Origin: Caproicibacterium sp. BJN0003
GTDB taxonomy: Bacteria > Bacillota > Clostridia > Oscillospirales > Acutalibacteraceae
DNA: 64,000 nt
Assembly: GCF_026314295.1 (NCBI RefSeq)
Contig: NZ_CP111108.1
Coordinates: forward strand, 1,674,001 to 1,738,000
Reading direction: 5' to 3'
This document shows positions 16,764 through 25,391 of the stretch, piece after piece. The position numbers were made by a program, and so were the translations under genes. The notes below the pieces were generated by a model, which had not been told where the DNA came from, ran no database searches, and was given only the letters and a program-made list of their open reading frames with translations. The first letter of the stretch is position 1. Each line of letters starts with the position of its first letter.

Positions 16764-17606
16764 CTACCTATTCGCATACCACAAGAAGTGATCTAACTTT
16801 CTTCTTCTAAAAGGAATGTGTATATTATTTTCATCAAGTAGTTTTCCAACACATTCGTTAAATGTCTCGTAATCAAAACTTCTTCGCCACGTATCAATCT
16901 TATTCGTAGTTAGTCCTTGGACATACTGAGGAAGAGTATTTTTAACGATGCCATCAAAGATGGAGTAATCATCTCTCCCATACACTTCCACGTTATGATA
17001 TGTACAGTACTTGGATGCAAATGAGAACATATTAACTGGACCAATGTTCCTTGCGATAATATTTACCAGTTCAGGATCTCCTTTTGCCAACCGATCATCA
17101 AAATTAGGAATCTCCAGAATTACTTTAGCCAAATCATATAAAGACAACCTGCTCTTATATTGAGAAAGATGCGTTGAATTGGTTACATCAATTACCGCAA
17201 TCTTCATCGCAATAGTATTTAAATCATTATGAAGAGGAAATGCATTCAAAACATCATGAATTATTAGACCTTCTTTTCCATAATTAGAGCTTGCACCTAC
17301 AAATTTATGCTGTTTCTCAATATTCTCTTCTGTTAAAGGTAGGTATTTCTGTTTATGGATTGTTTCCCTTATAGTTTTTTCTTTACTTGAACCAAGCCTA
17401 AGAACCTTGTTAATGCACCAATATGTAGTTGCTCCTTTTATAGGGGAAATATCATTCTGGTTAAGATATTCTTTTAATAAACTCAGTTGTTTTCCTTCTG
17501 GAATAGTGCCAGATTTCGTTTCTATGATATGAGGTTGTGGTTTGGCAGTACCTTCATTAGCAGCAAATACAGCATACTCAACATCATTTATTGTTATGAT
17601 TTTCAA
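16764..17606 (-). CDS. Uncharacterised 280-residue protein of the xre-exonuclease operon
   Basis: Begins MKIITINDVEYAVFAANEGT. The C-terminal half holds NMFSFASKYCTYHN (about 192-205), then YSIFDGIVKNTLPQY and a basic RRRKLDHFLWYANR end. The 'FSFASKYC..HN....YDSIV' type of pattern occurs in stand-alone hypothetical proteins, some thought to share an OGG-like glycosylase fold; I cannot confirm membership. No ATPase or nuclease motif is obvious. It starts 15 bases after the xre stop and ends about 60 bases before the exonuclease, so the three are probably one transcript. Confidence 0.55.
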   Translation of the reverse strand: MKIITINDVEYAVFAANEGTAKPQPHIIETKSGTIPEGKQLSLLKEYLNQNDISPIKGATTYWCINKVLRLGSSKEKTIRETIHKQKYLPLTEENIEKQHKFVGASSNYGKEGLIIHDVLNAFPLHNDLNTIAMKIAVIDVTNSTHLSQYKSRLSLYDLAKVILEIPNFDDRLAKGDPELVNIIARNIGPVNMFSFASKYCTYHNVEVYGRDDYSIFDGIVKNTLPQYVQGLTTNKIDTWRRSFDYETFNECVGKLLDENNIHIPFRRRKLDHFLWYANR

Positions 17607-17621
17607 TACAAATCACACCTC

Positions 17622-17843
17622 CTAATTACTTGTTTTTATCTCATCACCATCTGGTAAAATAAATGCCTGCACAAACTTGACACCTAGCACATCAGCAATG
17701 GCCTTCAACTCATCCAAGGTAACTGTTTCTCGTTGTAATTTTTTATTGAAATTCTGTGTAGTCTGGCCAATACGTCTAGCAAGTTCAGAAACGCTTATAT
17801 TCATTTTCTCACACAGTTCTTTAATCATTTCTGCCGTAGTCAT
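17622..17843 (-). CDS. XRE-type helix-turn-helix regulator, copy 2
   Basis: 73 residues, starting at the ATG after TTGGAGGTGCTGT. The HTH is MNISVSELARRIGQTTQNFN. The first 67 residues equal those of copy 1, and the end reads DGDEIKTSN rather than DGEEIKTGNE. It heads an operon with the 280-residue protein and the exonuclease. The same promoter and operator are present, so both copies should be controlled together and may cross-regulate. Confidence 0.85.
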   Translation of the reverse strand: MTTAEMIKELCEKMNISVSELARRIGQTTQNFNKKLQRETVTLDELKAIADVLGVKFVQAFILPDGDEIKTSN

Positions 17844-17871
17844 ACAGCACCTCCAAGTTAACGCTAAGAAT

Positions 17872-17900
17872 ATTATAAACCATTTGGTTGATAAATACAA
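17872..17900 (-). promoter_or_regulatory. xre copy 2 promoter with internal operator
   Basis: Same as copy 1: -35 TTGTAT, 17-base spacer holding AACCATTTGGTT, and -10 TATAAT at 17877-17872. Confidence 0.8.
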
Positions 17901-17931
17901 TAGTTATTAAAATATTATTATAATCAGCAAG

Positions 17932-17969
17932 CAAAAGAAAACCCACAACTCTACTGCAGAGTCATGGGC
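17932..17969 (-). terminator. Terminator after recombinase C of the damaged cassette
   Basis: Hairpin equivalent to that at 12878-12915, with one arm base changed (CTGCAGAGT against CTGTAGAGT) and a shorter, interrupted T tail. Confidence 0.6.
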
Positions 17970-17985
17970 TATTTACTTCTGATTT

Positions 17986-19548
17986 TCATATTTCCATTTC
18001 AATACCAGATTTAAAGGATATGACGAAGTGTTCTTCGTAGACTGTAACGCTCTGGATTATCTTCCTTACAAGCTTATCATCATATTCTAGAGTGCGGAAT
18101 TTGTTCTTGCGGATAAATTCAATCAACTCATCGATTCGCTCATTTTCGCCACTAAGAGAGACATCTTCTACTTAAAGGGTCTGTCGCTTGTCTCTCAGCT
18201 CATCAATCTCATCTGCTAGTTGTTCATAGTCTTGCCCCTTATTAGCCAACTTGATGAGTTCTTTTTGTTTTTCCTCTAGCAAGTTGTTAATCTCTGAAAT
18301 TTGGTATTCTGTTGTTTCGCCAATCACGGCATGAATATTTTCTTCCAAGGTCTTTATCATGTTATTGCCACCTGCAAGTAGCCTATTAATCGCAGTCATT
18401 ACAGCACCATAGATTTCACCTTCTTTTACCGTTCTATTCTTACAGACCTCAGGTCCTTGCTCGATTCTAGTCACGCATCGCCAGACAAATTCTTTTCTGC
18501 CGTGAATATTCCAATATGTTCTCCTGTAAATATCGCCACAATCTCCACAGAAGGTGATGGCACTTAAAGCGTACTTGCTACTATAAATTCGTTTGTTCTT
18601 GCCTGCTCCTGTGTAGATATTGCTTCTTCGATGAAGTTCTTCCTGTGCTTGTAAGAAGAGTTCTTTAGGAATAATCGCTTCATGGCTATTTTCAACATAA
18701 TACTGCGGAACATGGCCTTCGTTCTTAACTCGCTTCTTGGTAAGAAAATCTACTGTGACGGTCTTTTGCAGAAGAGCGTCTCCGATGTATTTTTCGTTTT
18801 GAAGGATCTTCTTAACTGATTCTGGTCGCCATCTTGGTTTTCCTGCTGCTGTTAAAATACCATCCTTTTCAAGACCTCGACCAATGCCTACCAGACTCTG
18901 ACCTTCAAGGTATTCACGGTAGATGCGTTTAATAATCTCAGCTTCTTCTGGAACAATGATTAAGTTTCCGTCTTCATCTTTGGTGTATCCCATAAATCGC
19001 TTATGGTTGACCTGCACCTTTCCTTGTTGGTATCGGTATTGAAGTCCAAGCTTAACGTTTTGTGAAAGGCTCTGGCTTTCCTGCTGTGCTAGAGATGCCA
19101 TAATGGTAAGTAGCACCTCACCCTTGGCATCCATTGTGTTGATGTTCTCTTTTTCAAAATAAACGGATATGTTCTTATCCTTGAGCTGTCTAATGTATTG
19201 AAGGCAGTCTAGGGTGTTACGTGCAAATCGGCTGATGGATTTTGTAATAACCATGTCGATATTACCGTCCATACACTCTGCAATCATGCGATTAAATTCG
19301 TCACGCTTTTTGGTGTTCGTCCCGGAGATACCATCATCTGCAAAGATGCCGGAAAACTCCCATTCATTATTTTTCTTTATAAACTCTGTATAGTGTGCGA
19401 CCTGAACCTCATAACTAGAATTTTGTTCTTCCGTTTCTGTAGAAACACGGCAATAGGCGGCAACACGAAGTTTCTTTATCTTTTCTTTTGCGGCCGTACT
19501 TCCCACTCTTTTACGAGCAGGAATGACCATTATATTTTTCTCTGCCAC
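17986..19548 (-). pseudogene. Large serine recombinase C, interrupted by a nonsense codon
   Basis: The frame starts at a GTG and reads 458 codons to a TAA at 18174-18172, then stays open in the same frame for about 60 codons to a TGA at 17986, giving the family length of 520. The remnant at 12932-13167 has TTA at the same codon, so a single T-to-A change caused the stop. The catalytic domain is intact ([19 protein letters not shown]), as are the recombinase domain and zinc ribbon (CGDCGDIY ... WRCVTR). The lost end includes part of the coiled coil and the C-terminal domain. The shortened protein may still bind DNA, but integration activity is doubtful. Confidence 0.8.
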
Positions 19549-19549
19549 A

Positions 19550-19966
19550 TTATTCCTCGCTTTCTATCAGACTGTATAAGTATTCTGCTCGTTCAAAAGG
19601 ATCCACTGGCATCTTATTATCTGCCTTTCTCATTTTGAATCGTTCTTTGGGAGGAGGAGAGGTGAAAGCGGCAAGCTCTACCACTCGACCTAAATCCTTT
19701 GCACGTTTCTCTCTAACTTCTTCAGCTTTATCAAATATCTCTTTATCAATAATTGCTGGATACTTATCATTTCCAAGGTAGTTGACGTTTTTCAAAATGC
19801 GTCCCATCACAGAGTGTGTCTTATCAATACCTGCCTGTTCGCCAGCCACTGTAAGGGATAGTCCTGATATGTATTTCTCAAAGAATACCTTTACTTGACC
19901 TGCTGCCTTTTCATCGACAGTAACCACTCCATCTTGAATTCTGTATCCATATGGAATATATGCCAT
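19550..19966 (-). CDS. Catalytic-domain-less recombinase-like protein B, second cassette
   Basis: 138 residues, beginning [20 protein letters not shown] and homologous to the 143-residue protein at 6192-6623. It is a recombinase domain without a resolvase domain. It abuts the stop of the recombinase A fragment and is one base from the start of recombinase C, the same tight packing as in the prophage cassette. It is the only intact gene of this cassette. The function is inferred as a DNA-binding accessory factor. Confidence 0.7.
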   Translation of the reverse strand: MAYIPYGYRIQDGVVTVDEKAAGQVKVFFEKYISGLSLTVAGEQAGIDKTHSVMGRILKNVNYLGNDKYPAIIDKEIFDKAEEVREKRAKDLGRVVELAAFTSPPPKERFKMRKADNKMPVDPFERAEYLYSLIESEE

Positions 19967-20638
19967 TTATCTCACCACCTTTTCTTTCAGGGAAAGACCG
20001 CATTTCAAATTGAATGTCAGCTCATCCCTGGAATTTACAATGATGTTTTCTACAAATTCTTCAAGTAATTCTTCCGTGTAGTCACCTTTAAAACTATCTG
20101 CTGACACATAATCAATGAGGTCCTTTATCTCGTTCGCTCGCAAAACACCACTCGTAGAGTTCGTTACAAGGTTTGTTTTTTCAGTTGTAAGATTTTTCAT
20201 CTCACTATCCAAGACATTACGTTCCTGATTAAAAAGAGCAGGCTCAAGGAAACCTTTGGCCATCAGTGTAATAAGGGTGTTGCGTTCTTCCATTAATTGC
20301 TCTACTCGCTTATCAATAGCATCCATTCTTTCACGGTCGATTTCTTCATCAATTTGGCTAATTGATTTGAAAAGTGGCTCTAGGATTAGCTTGTTACTGA
20401 AAGCAAGCTTATTCATCATGGTTGTAAATGTGGCTTTGATTTCCCCATCTCGCAAGAACAACATGGAGCAACTCTCTTTGTCTTCGATATGACCGATGCA
20501 ACTCCAAGCAATGTAACTCCTACCAGCTGAGTAGTTTGTCTTTCTCCTAAAATTGCGACCACATTCTCCACAGACGATCTTGCCACTTAAAGCATATCGG
20601 TTGAGATAAACGTTCTTTTTCACGCCCTTACACTTCAT
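19967..20638 (-). pseudogene. Large serine recombinase A, N-terminal half deleted
   Basis: 223 codons covering the region from just before the zinc ribbon (NRYALSGKIVCGECGRNFRR ... WSCIGHIEDK) to the C-terminus (LTFNLKCGLSLKEKVVR). This aligns with residues about 300-520 of recombinase A at 4629-6191. The catalytic domain and the recombinase domain are missing. The break lies at about 20638, where the sequence joins a truncated DNA polymerase gene. An ATG at the junction gives a chance open frame, but no active recombinase can be made. Confidence 0.85.
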
Positions 20639-21141
20639 CTTGGCTCTTTCATCGATGAGATTTCATCAGTGGGTAGGTTACGGGTTCTACTACCATTTAT
20701 TTTTGTTGGAGCACATGGAAGACAAAAATATCGTATCAGGTCTTTACCCTCCGTCAGCTTTTGCTTTTCAAGTCCTAGCACTGCACCTACACCTTCTAAA
20801 GAAAGAGGAAGTCCCATATAGGCAGACCAAACCATGGAACATTTCCATGAGGAAGGATTTAGATAAGTCCCAGTGGGATAGCCCAAATAACGTGAAAGGC
20901 ATACTCGCTCAAACTGAGCATTAAATGCCCATTTCGTAATGGTTTCATCGGTTAAGGCATCTAGGATTTCTTTTGGAATCTTTTCTCCATTCATCAAATC
21001 GATGACCTTAACTTCATCACCGTCAACCGCATAACCAAACAGCATCACCTCAAAATCATCTGCTTCTACGTAACGATAAACACCACTCTTTTGTAGATTG
21101 GTAGATGAATAGGTTTCTATATCAATTTCTAAGTTCTTCAT
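20635..21141 (-). pseudogene. N-terminal fragment of a phage family-A DNA polymerase
   Basis: The start is the ATG at 21141 after AAAGGTGGTAGCT. The product opens MKNLEIDIETYSSTNL, whose DIET is the first exonuclease motif of phage DNA polymerase I-like proteins. It continues with KWAFNAQFERVCLSRYL (second exonuclease motif) and breaks off after about 155 family residues; the last residues are read from foreign sequence. The polymerase domain is absent. It follows DUF2800 and DUF2815 genes, the standard order of clostridial phage replication modules, so this was a phage segment now fused by deletion to the recombinase cassette. Confidence 0.8.
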
Positions 21142-21214
21142 AGCTACCACCTTTCCTAAATGAAAAAAGGTGGCAGAGGTAAGACCTCCACCACCATCAA
21201 GTTTTCTATTCCTT

Positions 21215-21766
21215 TTAGGCAAGGAAGTCATCATCGACAAGAGTCGTAAAATCATCTACTGCAGAAGTCTTACCGCCTAGAGGTTCTCCGTCTCTAATTT
21301 TTTGAATGTTACCAAGACCACAAGCTACACCTTTATTACCATTTGAGTTGAAAGCATAGAAGTTAAGAGAAACCCTGCCATAACAACCGCTGTATACCTC
21401 ACTGCGATCCATGATTGGCTTAACACTTCTGTCAACAATCTGTGGAGCAGTTTTGCTATTCGCATTAATAAAATAATGTCCTTTATAAGCCTCATCATCA
21501 CGCTCTACATCTCCATCACGCAGCGGTAGTTTAATGGCTGCCTTATTTGGTTTCTTACCACCAAACTTTGCGATACCTTCCTCAATGGCAGCATCAACTG
21601 CTGCATGGATGGCATTAATGGTTTCCTTATCATCCTTTGGAATGAGAACGGACACACTGTATTTCTCAGCACCGCCGTTAATAGATACCGGCTCCCATCC
21701 GTGGAAGTAAGAGAGCCTTGTGTTTACACCTGTGATAACCTTAGTTTTATTAGTGTTATTTGCCAT
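21215..21766 (-). CDS. DUF2815 family phage protein (probable ssDNA-binding)
   Basis: 183 residues. The N-terminus TKVITGVNTRLSYFHGWEP, the central YSVSVLIPKDDKETINAI and GHYFINANSKTAPQIVD, and the later YSGCYGRVSLNFYAFNSNG are typical of DUF2815, small phage proteins next to DNA polymerase that are thought to bind single-stranded DNA. The acidic C-terminus (DDFTTLVDDDFLA) also fits ssDNA-binding proteins. It appears intact, but both neighbours are truncated, so it is probably without function here. Confidence 0.85.
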   Translation of the reverse strand: MANNTNKTKVITGVNTRLSYFHGWEPVSINGGAEKYSVSVLIPKDDKETINAIHAAVDAAIEEGIAKFGGKKPNKAAIKLPLRDGDVERDDEAYKGHYFINANSKTAPQIVDRSVKPIMDRSEVYSGCYGRVSLNFYAFNSNGNKGVACGLGNIQKIRDGEPLGGKTSAVDDFTTLVDDDFLA

Positions 21767-21771
21767 AATAT

Positions 21772-22170
21772 TTAATCCTCCATAATTTCGTTAAATTCGT
21801 TTTTTGCATCTGCTACGTTCATAGCCGGTCTTTTATCCGAGTTGGGAACAAGAGTCGGCTTGCCCGGTGGTTTATAAATGAGGTCACCGAGTATTTCCTC
21901 AAATTTGGCTTTACCCATCAGCTTCTGCATCTCTGTCATAGGGATGAGGCTCTTACGGTAAATGTCCTTAAATCCGCTTGCCACAGCTTTTTCTGCGATG
22001 GCATCTTCATCTTTGTATTTGCGAACAGAGCGACCTTCCACAACCTTAAAACCATTCCACTCTTTGCCGTGATTCACAGCGGCATCTGTGGCATAGGCTG
22101 TTATTTCATTTGCCCATTTAGTAAGGTCGGGAAGAATGAATAAAATCTCTTCTATCTCATTGTCAGTAAG
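21772..22170 (-). pseudogene. C-terminal fragment of a DUF2800 phage protein
   Basis: The frame is open from the junction near 22170 to the stop at 21772: LTDNEIEEILFILPDLTKWA, then VNHGKEWNGFKVVEGRS, then GKPTLVPNSDKRPAMN. This is the end of a DUF2800 (PF10926) protein, a RecB-like nuclease-fold family that precedes DUF2815 in phage replication modules. The nuclease domain is lost. The apparent GTG start at 22077 is internal. Confidence 0.8.
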
Positions 22171-22173
22171 TAT

Positions 22174-23274
22174 CGCTCAGAGTTAAAGAAAGTATCTGAC
22201 AAGCTTGATGCGCTAAAAAAAGCAAAAAAGCAAGATGTTATATCCTATGGCTCTATAACAACGAAAAAACGTTATAACGAGAATCTCAATGAACTGGAAT
22301 CATTAAGGGAAGATCTCATAGCTCATACGGCTTCTAATAACTCTAGCTATGTAAATCTTGATTTGGAACAGGCTGATCAGATAAGCGAGATTAAAACACA
22401 GCTTAATGTTCTGATGAGGAACAGAACTACAACGAAGACACAGTTAAGTCTTGTAGAAGAAAATCTCTCCAGCAATTCGGAAGTACATCATGGTCCCTAT
22501 GAAGAGCTAAAGCAATTTTTCCCGGGAGTTAACGTTCGAAAATTATCAGAAATTGAGTCTTTCCATGCAAGGCTAAGCGAAATTTTGATGGCGGAGTACG
22601 AGCAGCAAAAAAGTGAGTTGAATAAGAACCTTGAACGATTAAATCAGGAGATTGAAAGTCTAAAAAATCAACTTTCAAAACACGGAGAACCCGCGAACTA
22701 TTCAACAGCATATTTAAATAAATATAAAGAGTTGAACCGTGCAATCGAACGCCTTGAGGCTCAAAATCGAGATTATCTTTTGGTAGAAGAACTTAACTTG
22801 TCAAAGAAGGATTCAAAAGAGCAGCTCCAGAAGGTCGAAGAGGCTGAATTGCGTCGCATTGAAAGTAGTATTAATGAGCAAATGGTTCGTTTCAATGATA
22901 GAATTTACGAGAAAAAAAGAAAAGCGCCTGTACTAGACTTAGACAGTGGCACTACGTATGAGTTCTACACGCCTGATGATAGTGGCACAGGTACTTCTTA
23001 TAAGAGTCTCATTGTATTTGACCTAAGTGTTCTAGAAACTACTAAACTTCCTGCATTGGCACATGATTCTCTACTGTTCAAGAACATAGGTGATGAGCCA
23101 CTTAATAAGATAATTCAACTTTACACAGAATTTGATAAGCAGATATTTATTGCTTTTGATAAAGATGAATCCTATACAAATGAAACTAGCCAAATTCTCA
23201 ATAGCACTGCTGTTATTCGATTGAACGAAAATGGCGATGAGTTATTTGGTCGTTCATGGAATATCAAGGAGTAA
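22174..23274 (+). pseudogene. C-terminal fragment of a DUF2326 (ABC-3C-type ATPase) gene
   Basis: The plus-strand frame is open from the junction at about 22170. A long coiled coil (to about 22900) is followed by the DUF2326 region: YTPDDSGTGTSYKSLIVFDL, LPALAHDSLLFKNIGDEPL, then the terminal strands. DUF2326 ends the ATPase of ABC three-component (ABC-3C) defence systems. The N-terminal Walker A part and the partner genes are missing. The fragment meets the DUF2800 fragment tail to tail at the break, so one deletion or recombination removed both upstream parts. It is probably inactive. Confidence 0.7.
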
Positions 23275-23279
23275 AAAGC

Positions 23280-23489
23280 ATGGATATTAGCTTGAGTTAT
23301 AATCGGCTATGGAAATTGTTAATAGATCGAGGAATGACTAAGCAAGATCTTCGAAAGGTTACAGGTCTTAGCTCTGCTTCGATTGCCAAGTTAGGTAAAA
23401 GTCAGAATGTCAATACAGATGTGTTACTTAGAATATGTAAAGCACTAGATTGTGATTTGGATGACATTGTTGAAACTGTGCGTAAGTAA
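23280..23489 (+). CDS. XRE-type regulator of the restriction-modification locus
   Basis: 69 residues. The start is the ATG at 23280; the longer reading from 23256 is in the tail of the DUF2326 fragment. The sequence SYNRLWKLLIDRGMTKQDLR, then GLSSASIAKLGKSQNVNTDV, is the short HTH_XRE type often found next to C5 methyltransferase genes. It lies upstream of the glycosylase and endonuclease genes on the same strand and probably acts as their controller. The hairpin at 23510-23533 may be its target or a leader element. Confidence 0.8.
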   Translation: MDISLSYNRLWKLLIDRGMTKQDLRKVTGLSSASIAKLGKSQNVNTDVLLRICKALDCDLDDIVETVRK

Positions 23490-23509
23490 AAAATATATTC
23501 CTAATGAGT

Positions 23510-23533
23510 TAGGTGGTGTGAGTGCCACCTCTA
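23510..23533 (+). promoter_or_regulatory. Inverted repeat upstream of the glycosylase gene
   Basis: AGGTGG and CCACCT arms surround an 8-base centre between the xre stop and the GTG start of the glycosylase. It could be an operator or an RNA hairpin in the operon. Confidence 0.45.
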
Positions 23534-23564
23534 TTACATAGTAAGACGATTAAGGGAGGTTCTC

Positions 23565-24218
23565 GTGTCAGAAATTATTACGCTCGATATGAATACACCT
23601 TCTGTTCAATATCTCTGTAAAAAAGATAGGCGATTGGCAAAAGTCATCTCAATGGTTGGGAGAATAACATATTCGCCACATGACGATGAAAACATATATT
23701 CCTTCTTAGTTCATGAGATTATTGAACAGATGCTCTCTATAAAAGCAGGAGATAAAATTTACAAAAGGCTTGAGGATCTTTGCAATGGCAATGTCACACC
23801 AGAGAGTATTTCTAAATTATCAGACGAAGAAATCAGAAGTGCCGGCACGTCAAAAGCAAAAGTTACCTACATCCGTAGCCTAACAAATGCTGTAAGTAAT
23901 AACGATATTGATTTTCTGGAACTTCAGAAATTGTCAGATACAGAGATAATAAAAAAGCTGACTGCAATCCGTGGGATCGGAAATTGGTCAGCGAAGATGT
24001 ATTTAATTTTCGTTTTGAATCGCCAGGATGTTTTGCCATTTGAGGATGGTGCATTCTTGCAATCATATCGATGGATGTACAAAACCGAAGATTGCAGCGC
24101 TAAAGCGGTGTCATATAAATGCAAAAAATGGAGGCCTTATTCTTCAATTGCTGCGAGATATCTTTATCGTGCATTAGATATGGGGTTCACTAAAGAAGAA
24201 TTTCACTTGTTTAAATGA
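23565..24218 (+). CDS. AlkA-like HhH-GPD DNA glycosylase
   Basis: 217 residues from the GTG after GGGAGG. The helix-hairpin-helix is LTAIRGIGNWSAKMYLIF (about 130-147), followed by the catalytic Asp region DVLPFEDGAF. The end WRPYSSIAARYLYRA matches 3-methyladenine DNA glycosylase II. The Cys4 Fe-S loop of MutY/Nth/Mig enzymes is absent. The enzyme excises a damaged or modified base, leaving an abasic site. Its place between the XRE gene and the endonuclease, in one operon, suggests a job tied to restriction-modification, such as repair of methylation or deamination damage. Its gene start is 75 bases after the xre stop and its stop is 13 bases before the endonuclease. Confidence 0.88.
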   Translation: MSEIITLDMNTPSVQYLCKKDRRLAKVISMVGRITYSPHDDENIYSFLVHEIIEQMLSIKAGDKIYKRLEDLCNGNVTPESISKLSDEEIRSAGTSKAKVTYIRSLTNAVSNNDIDFLELQKLSDTEIIKKLTAIRGIGNWSAKMYLIFVLNRQDVLPFEDGAFLQSYRWMYKTEDCSAKAVSYKCKKWRPYSSIAARYLYRALDMGFTKEEFHLFK

Positions 24219-24231
24219 GAGGAGCTAGAAA

Positions 24232-25335
24232 ATGGGTATTGTTGATGAAAGAAATGAACGTGTAAAGCAAGTTCTAAACTCGCTGTATAATAAGGCATTA
24301 AATAAGAGCCTGTCTATTGATGAAAATGCATATAAGACTTCTTTGGATAAGCTGTTTGCAACAACAGCTTGGGGTTTTAGGGAAATTCTCTTAGTCGTAA
24401 TTATTGGAATGAGACTTGATAACTCATTCAAGGCCTCAACAGGTCTTTATGATTGCAATCCACGAGCAATTTATGAAGGACCAATTAAAGAATTTCTTAT
24501 TGAAAGAGAAATACCCCACAGAAAATCTGGCCCCCTTAACGTTGCAAAAGCTACTGTTGGATTGGATATGATTTGGGCAGCACAACGAAGACCCTCCGAG
24601 GTTGCTGTACAAGTTGTCAAGCTTGTTGAATACATGGAAAATTCGGAAGAAGGATTTCTTGAAAGGATTAATAATGTAGGGATTTCGCTACTGCGAAGAC
24701 TAATCGCTGAATCAAATCGCATGGAAGCTCTTTCGGTGGAAATCGAGCCATCAGCCGACCCGGAATTCTTATATTATTTATGCTATGAATTAATTACCAA
24801 AACTCCTGATGCTGGAAACACACCACAAAAAATTGCTGCTTCCTTATTGAAAAATTATCATGCATCAATGGAAACAGGCATTGTTGTAACCGGAGAAGAG
24901 GATCGTGCGTCTGTAACAAGCACCACAAGTAAAAAACCAGGTGATGTAAATGAAGAATCTTCCGATGGTATCATTTACAAAGTCTACGAAATCACAGTCA
25001 AACCTTTTGACTTAGCCAGAATTCGTGATTCATATGATTGTATAATAAAATATAACGAAGCAAATAATAGTGATTTAAATGAAATAATTGTCATCTGTCG
25101 TAAGGAAGACTGTTTTATTGATATGAAAAAGAGCGGTCTCCATTCATATCTTGGCAGCTATGCCTATCAAAATATTATGTACTACTACTGGGACATTTAT
25201 GAGTGGGTTTCTGACACACTGCAACGCATGACTCAAGGAGGGCGTATCGCTTTCTATAATGATTTGAATACATATATTGAAGATATAAACACAGCAGAAA
25301 AAGTTAAAAAATTATGGTATGAATTACATCAATAA
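24232..25335 (+). CDS. Probable type II restriction endonuclease partner of the C5 methyltransferase
   Basis: 367 residues, not recognised as a named enzyme. The N-terminal 200 residues are helical (YDCNPRAIYEGPIKEFLIER, then AKATVGLDMIWAAQRRPSEV). Near residue 245-257 is DGIIYKVYEITVKPFD, which fits a PD-(D/E)xK active site of the form D-x(7-8)-E-x-x-x-K followed by DLARIRDSYDCI. It converges with the cytosine methyltransferase, and a bidirectional terminator lies between them. Size, fold pattern and context support a restriction enzyme; the recognition site cannot be read from the sequence. Confidence 0.6.
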   Translation: MGIVDERNERVKQVLNSLYNKALNKSLSIDENAYKTSLDKLFATTAWGFREILLVVIIGMRLDNSFKASTGLYDCNPRAIYEGPIKEFLIEREIPHRKSGPLNVAKATVGLDMIWAAQRRPSEVAVQVVKLVEYMENSEEGFLERINNVGISLLRRLIAESNRMEALSVEIEPSADPEFLYYLCYELITKTPDAGNTPQKIAASLLKNYHASMETGIVVTGEEDRASVTSTTSKKPGDVNEESSDGIIYKVYEITVKPFDLARIRDSYDCIIKYNEANNSDLNEIIVICRKEDCFIDMKKSGLHSYLGSYAYQNIMYYYWDIYEWVSDTLQRMTQGGRIAFYNDLNTYIEDINTAEKVKKLWYELHQ

Positions 25336-25340
25336 AGAAC

Positions 25341-25391
25341 ACTATTAAAAAGGACTGTGTCCAGAATTAAACACAGTCTTTTTTTAATAGT
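25341..25391. terminator. Bidirectional terminator between endonuclease and methyltransferase genes
   Basis: ACTATTAAAAAGGACTGTGT and ACACAGTCTTTTTTTAATAG form one long hairpin with A and T runs on both sides. The methyltransferase stop (25367) lies inside it, so the last codons of that gene are part of the terminator stem. Confidence 0.85.

Larger units (their letters stand above)
17646..18221. repeat. Direct repeat, copy 2 (xre plus recombinase 3' end)
   Basis: Partner of 12592-13167 at an exact offset of 5,054 bp. In this copy the recombinase sequence continues upstream into the rest of the gene, so this is the parental arrangement and copy 1 is the broken-off one. Confidence 0.85.
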
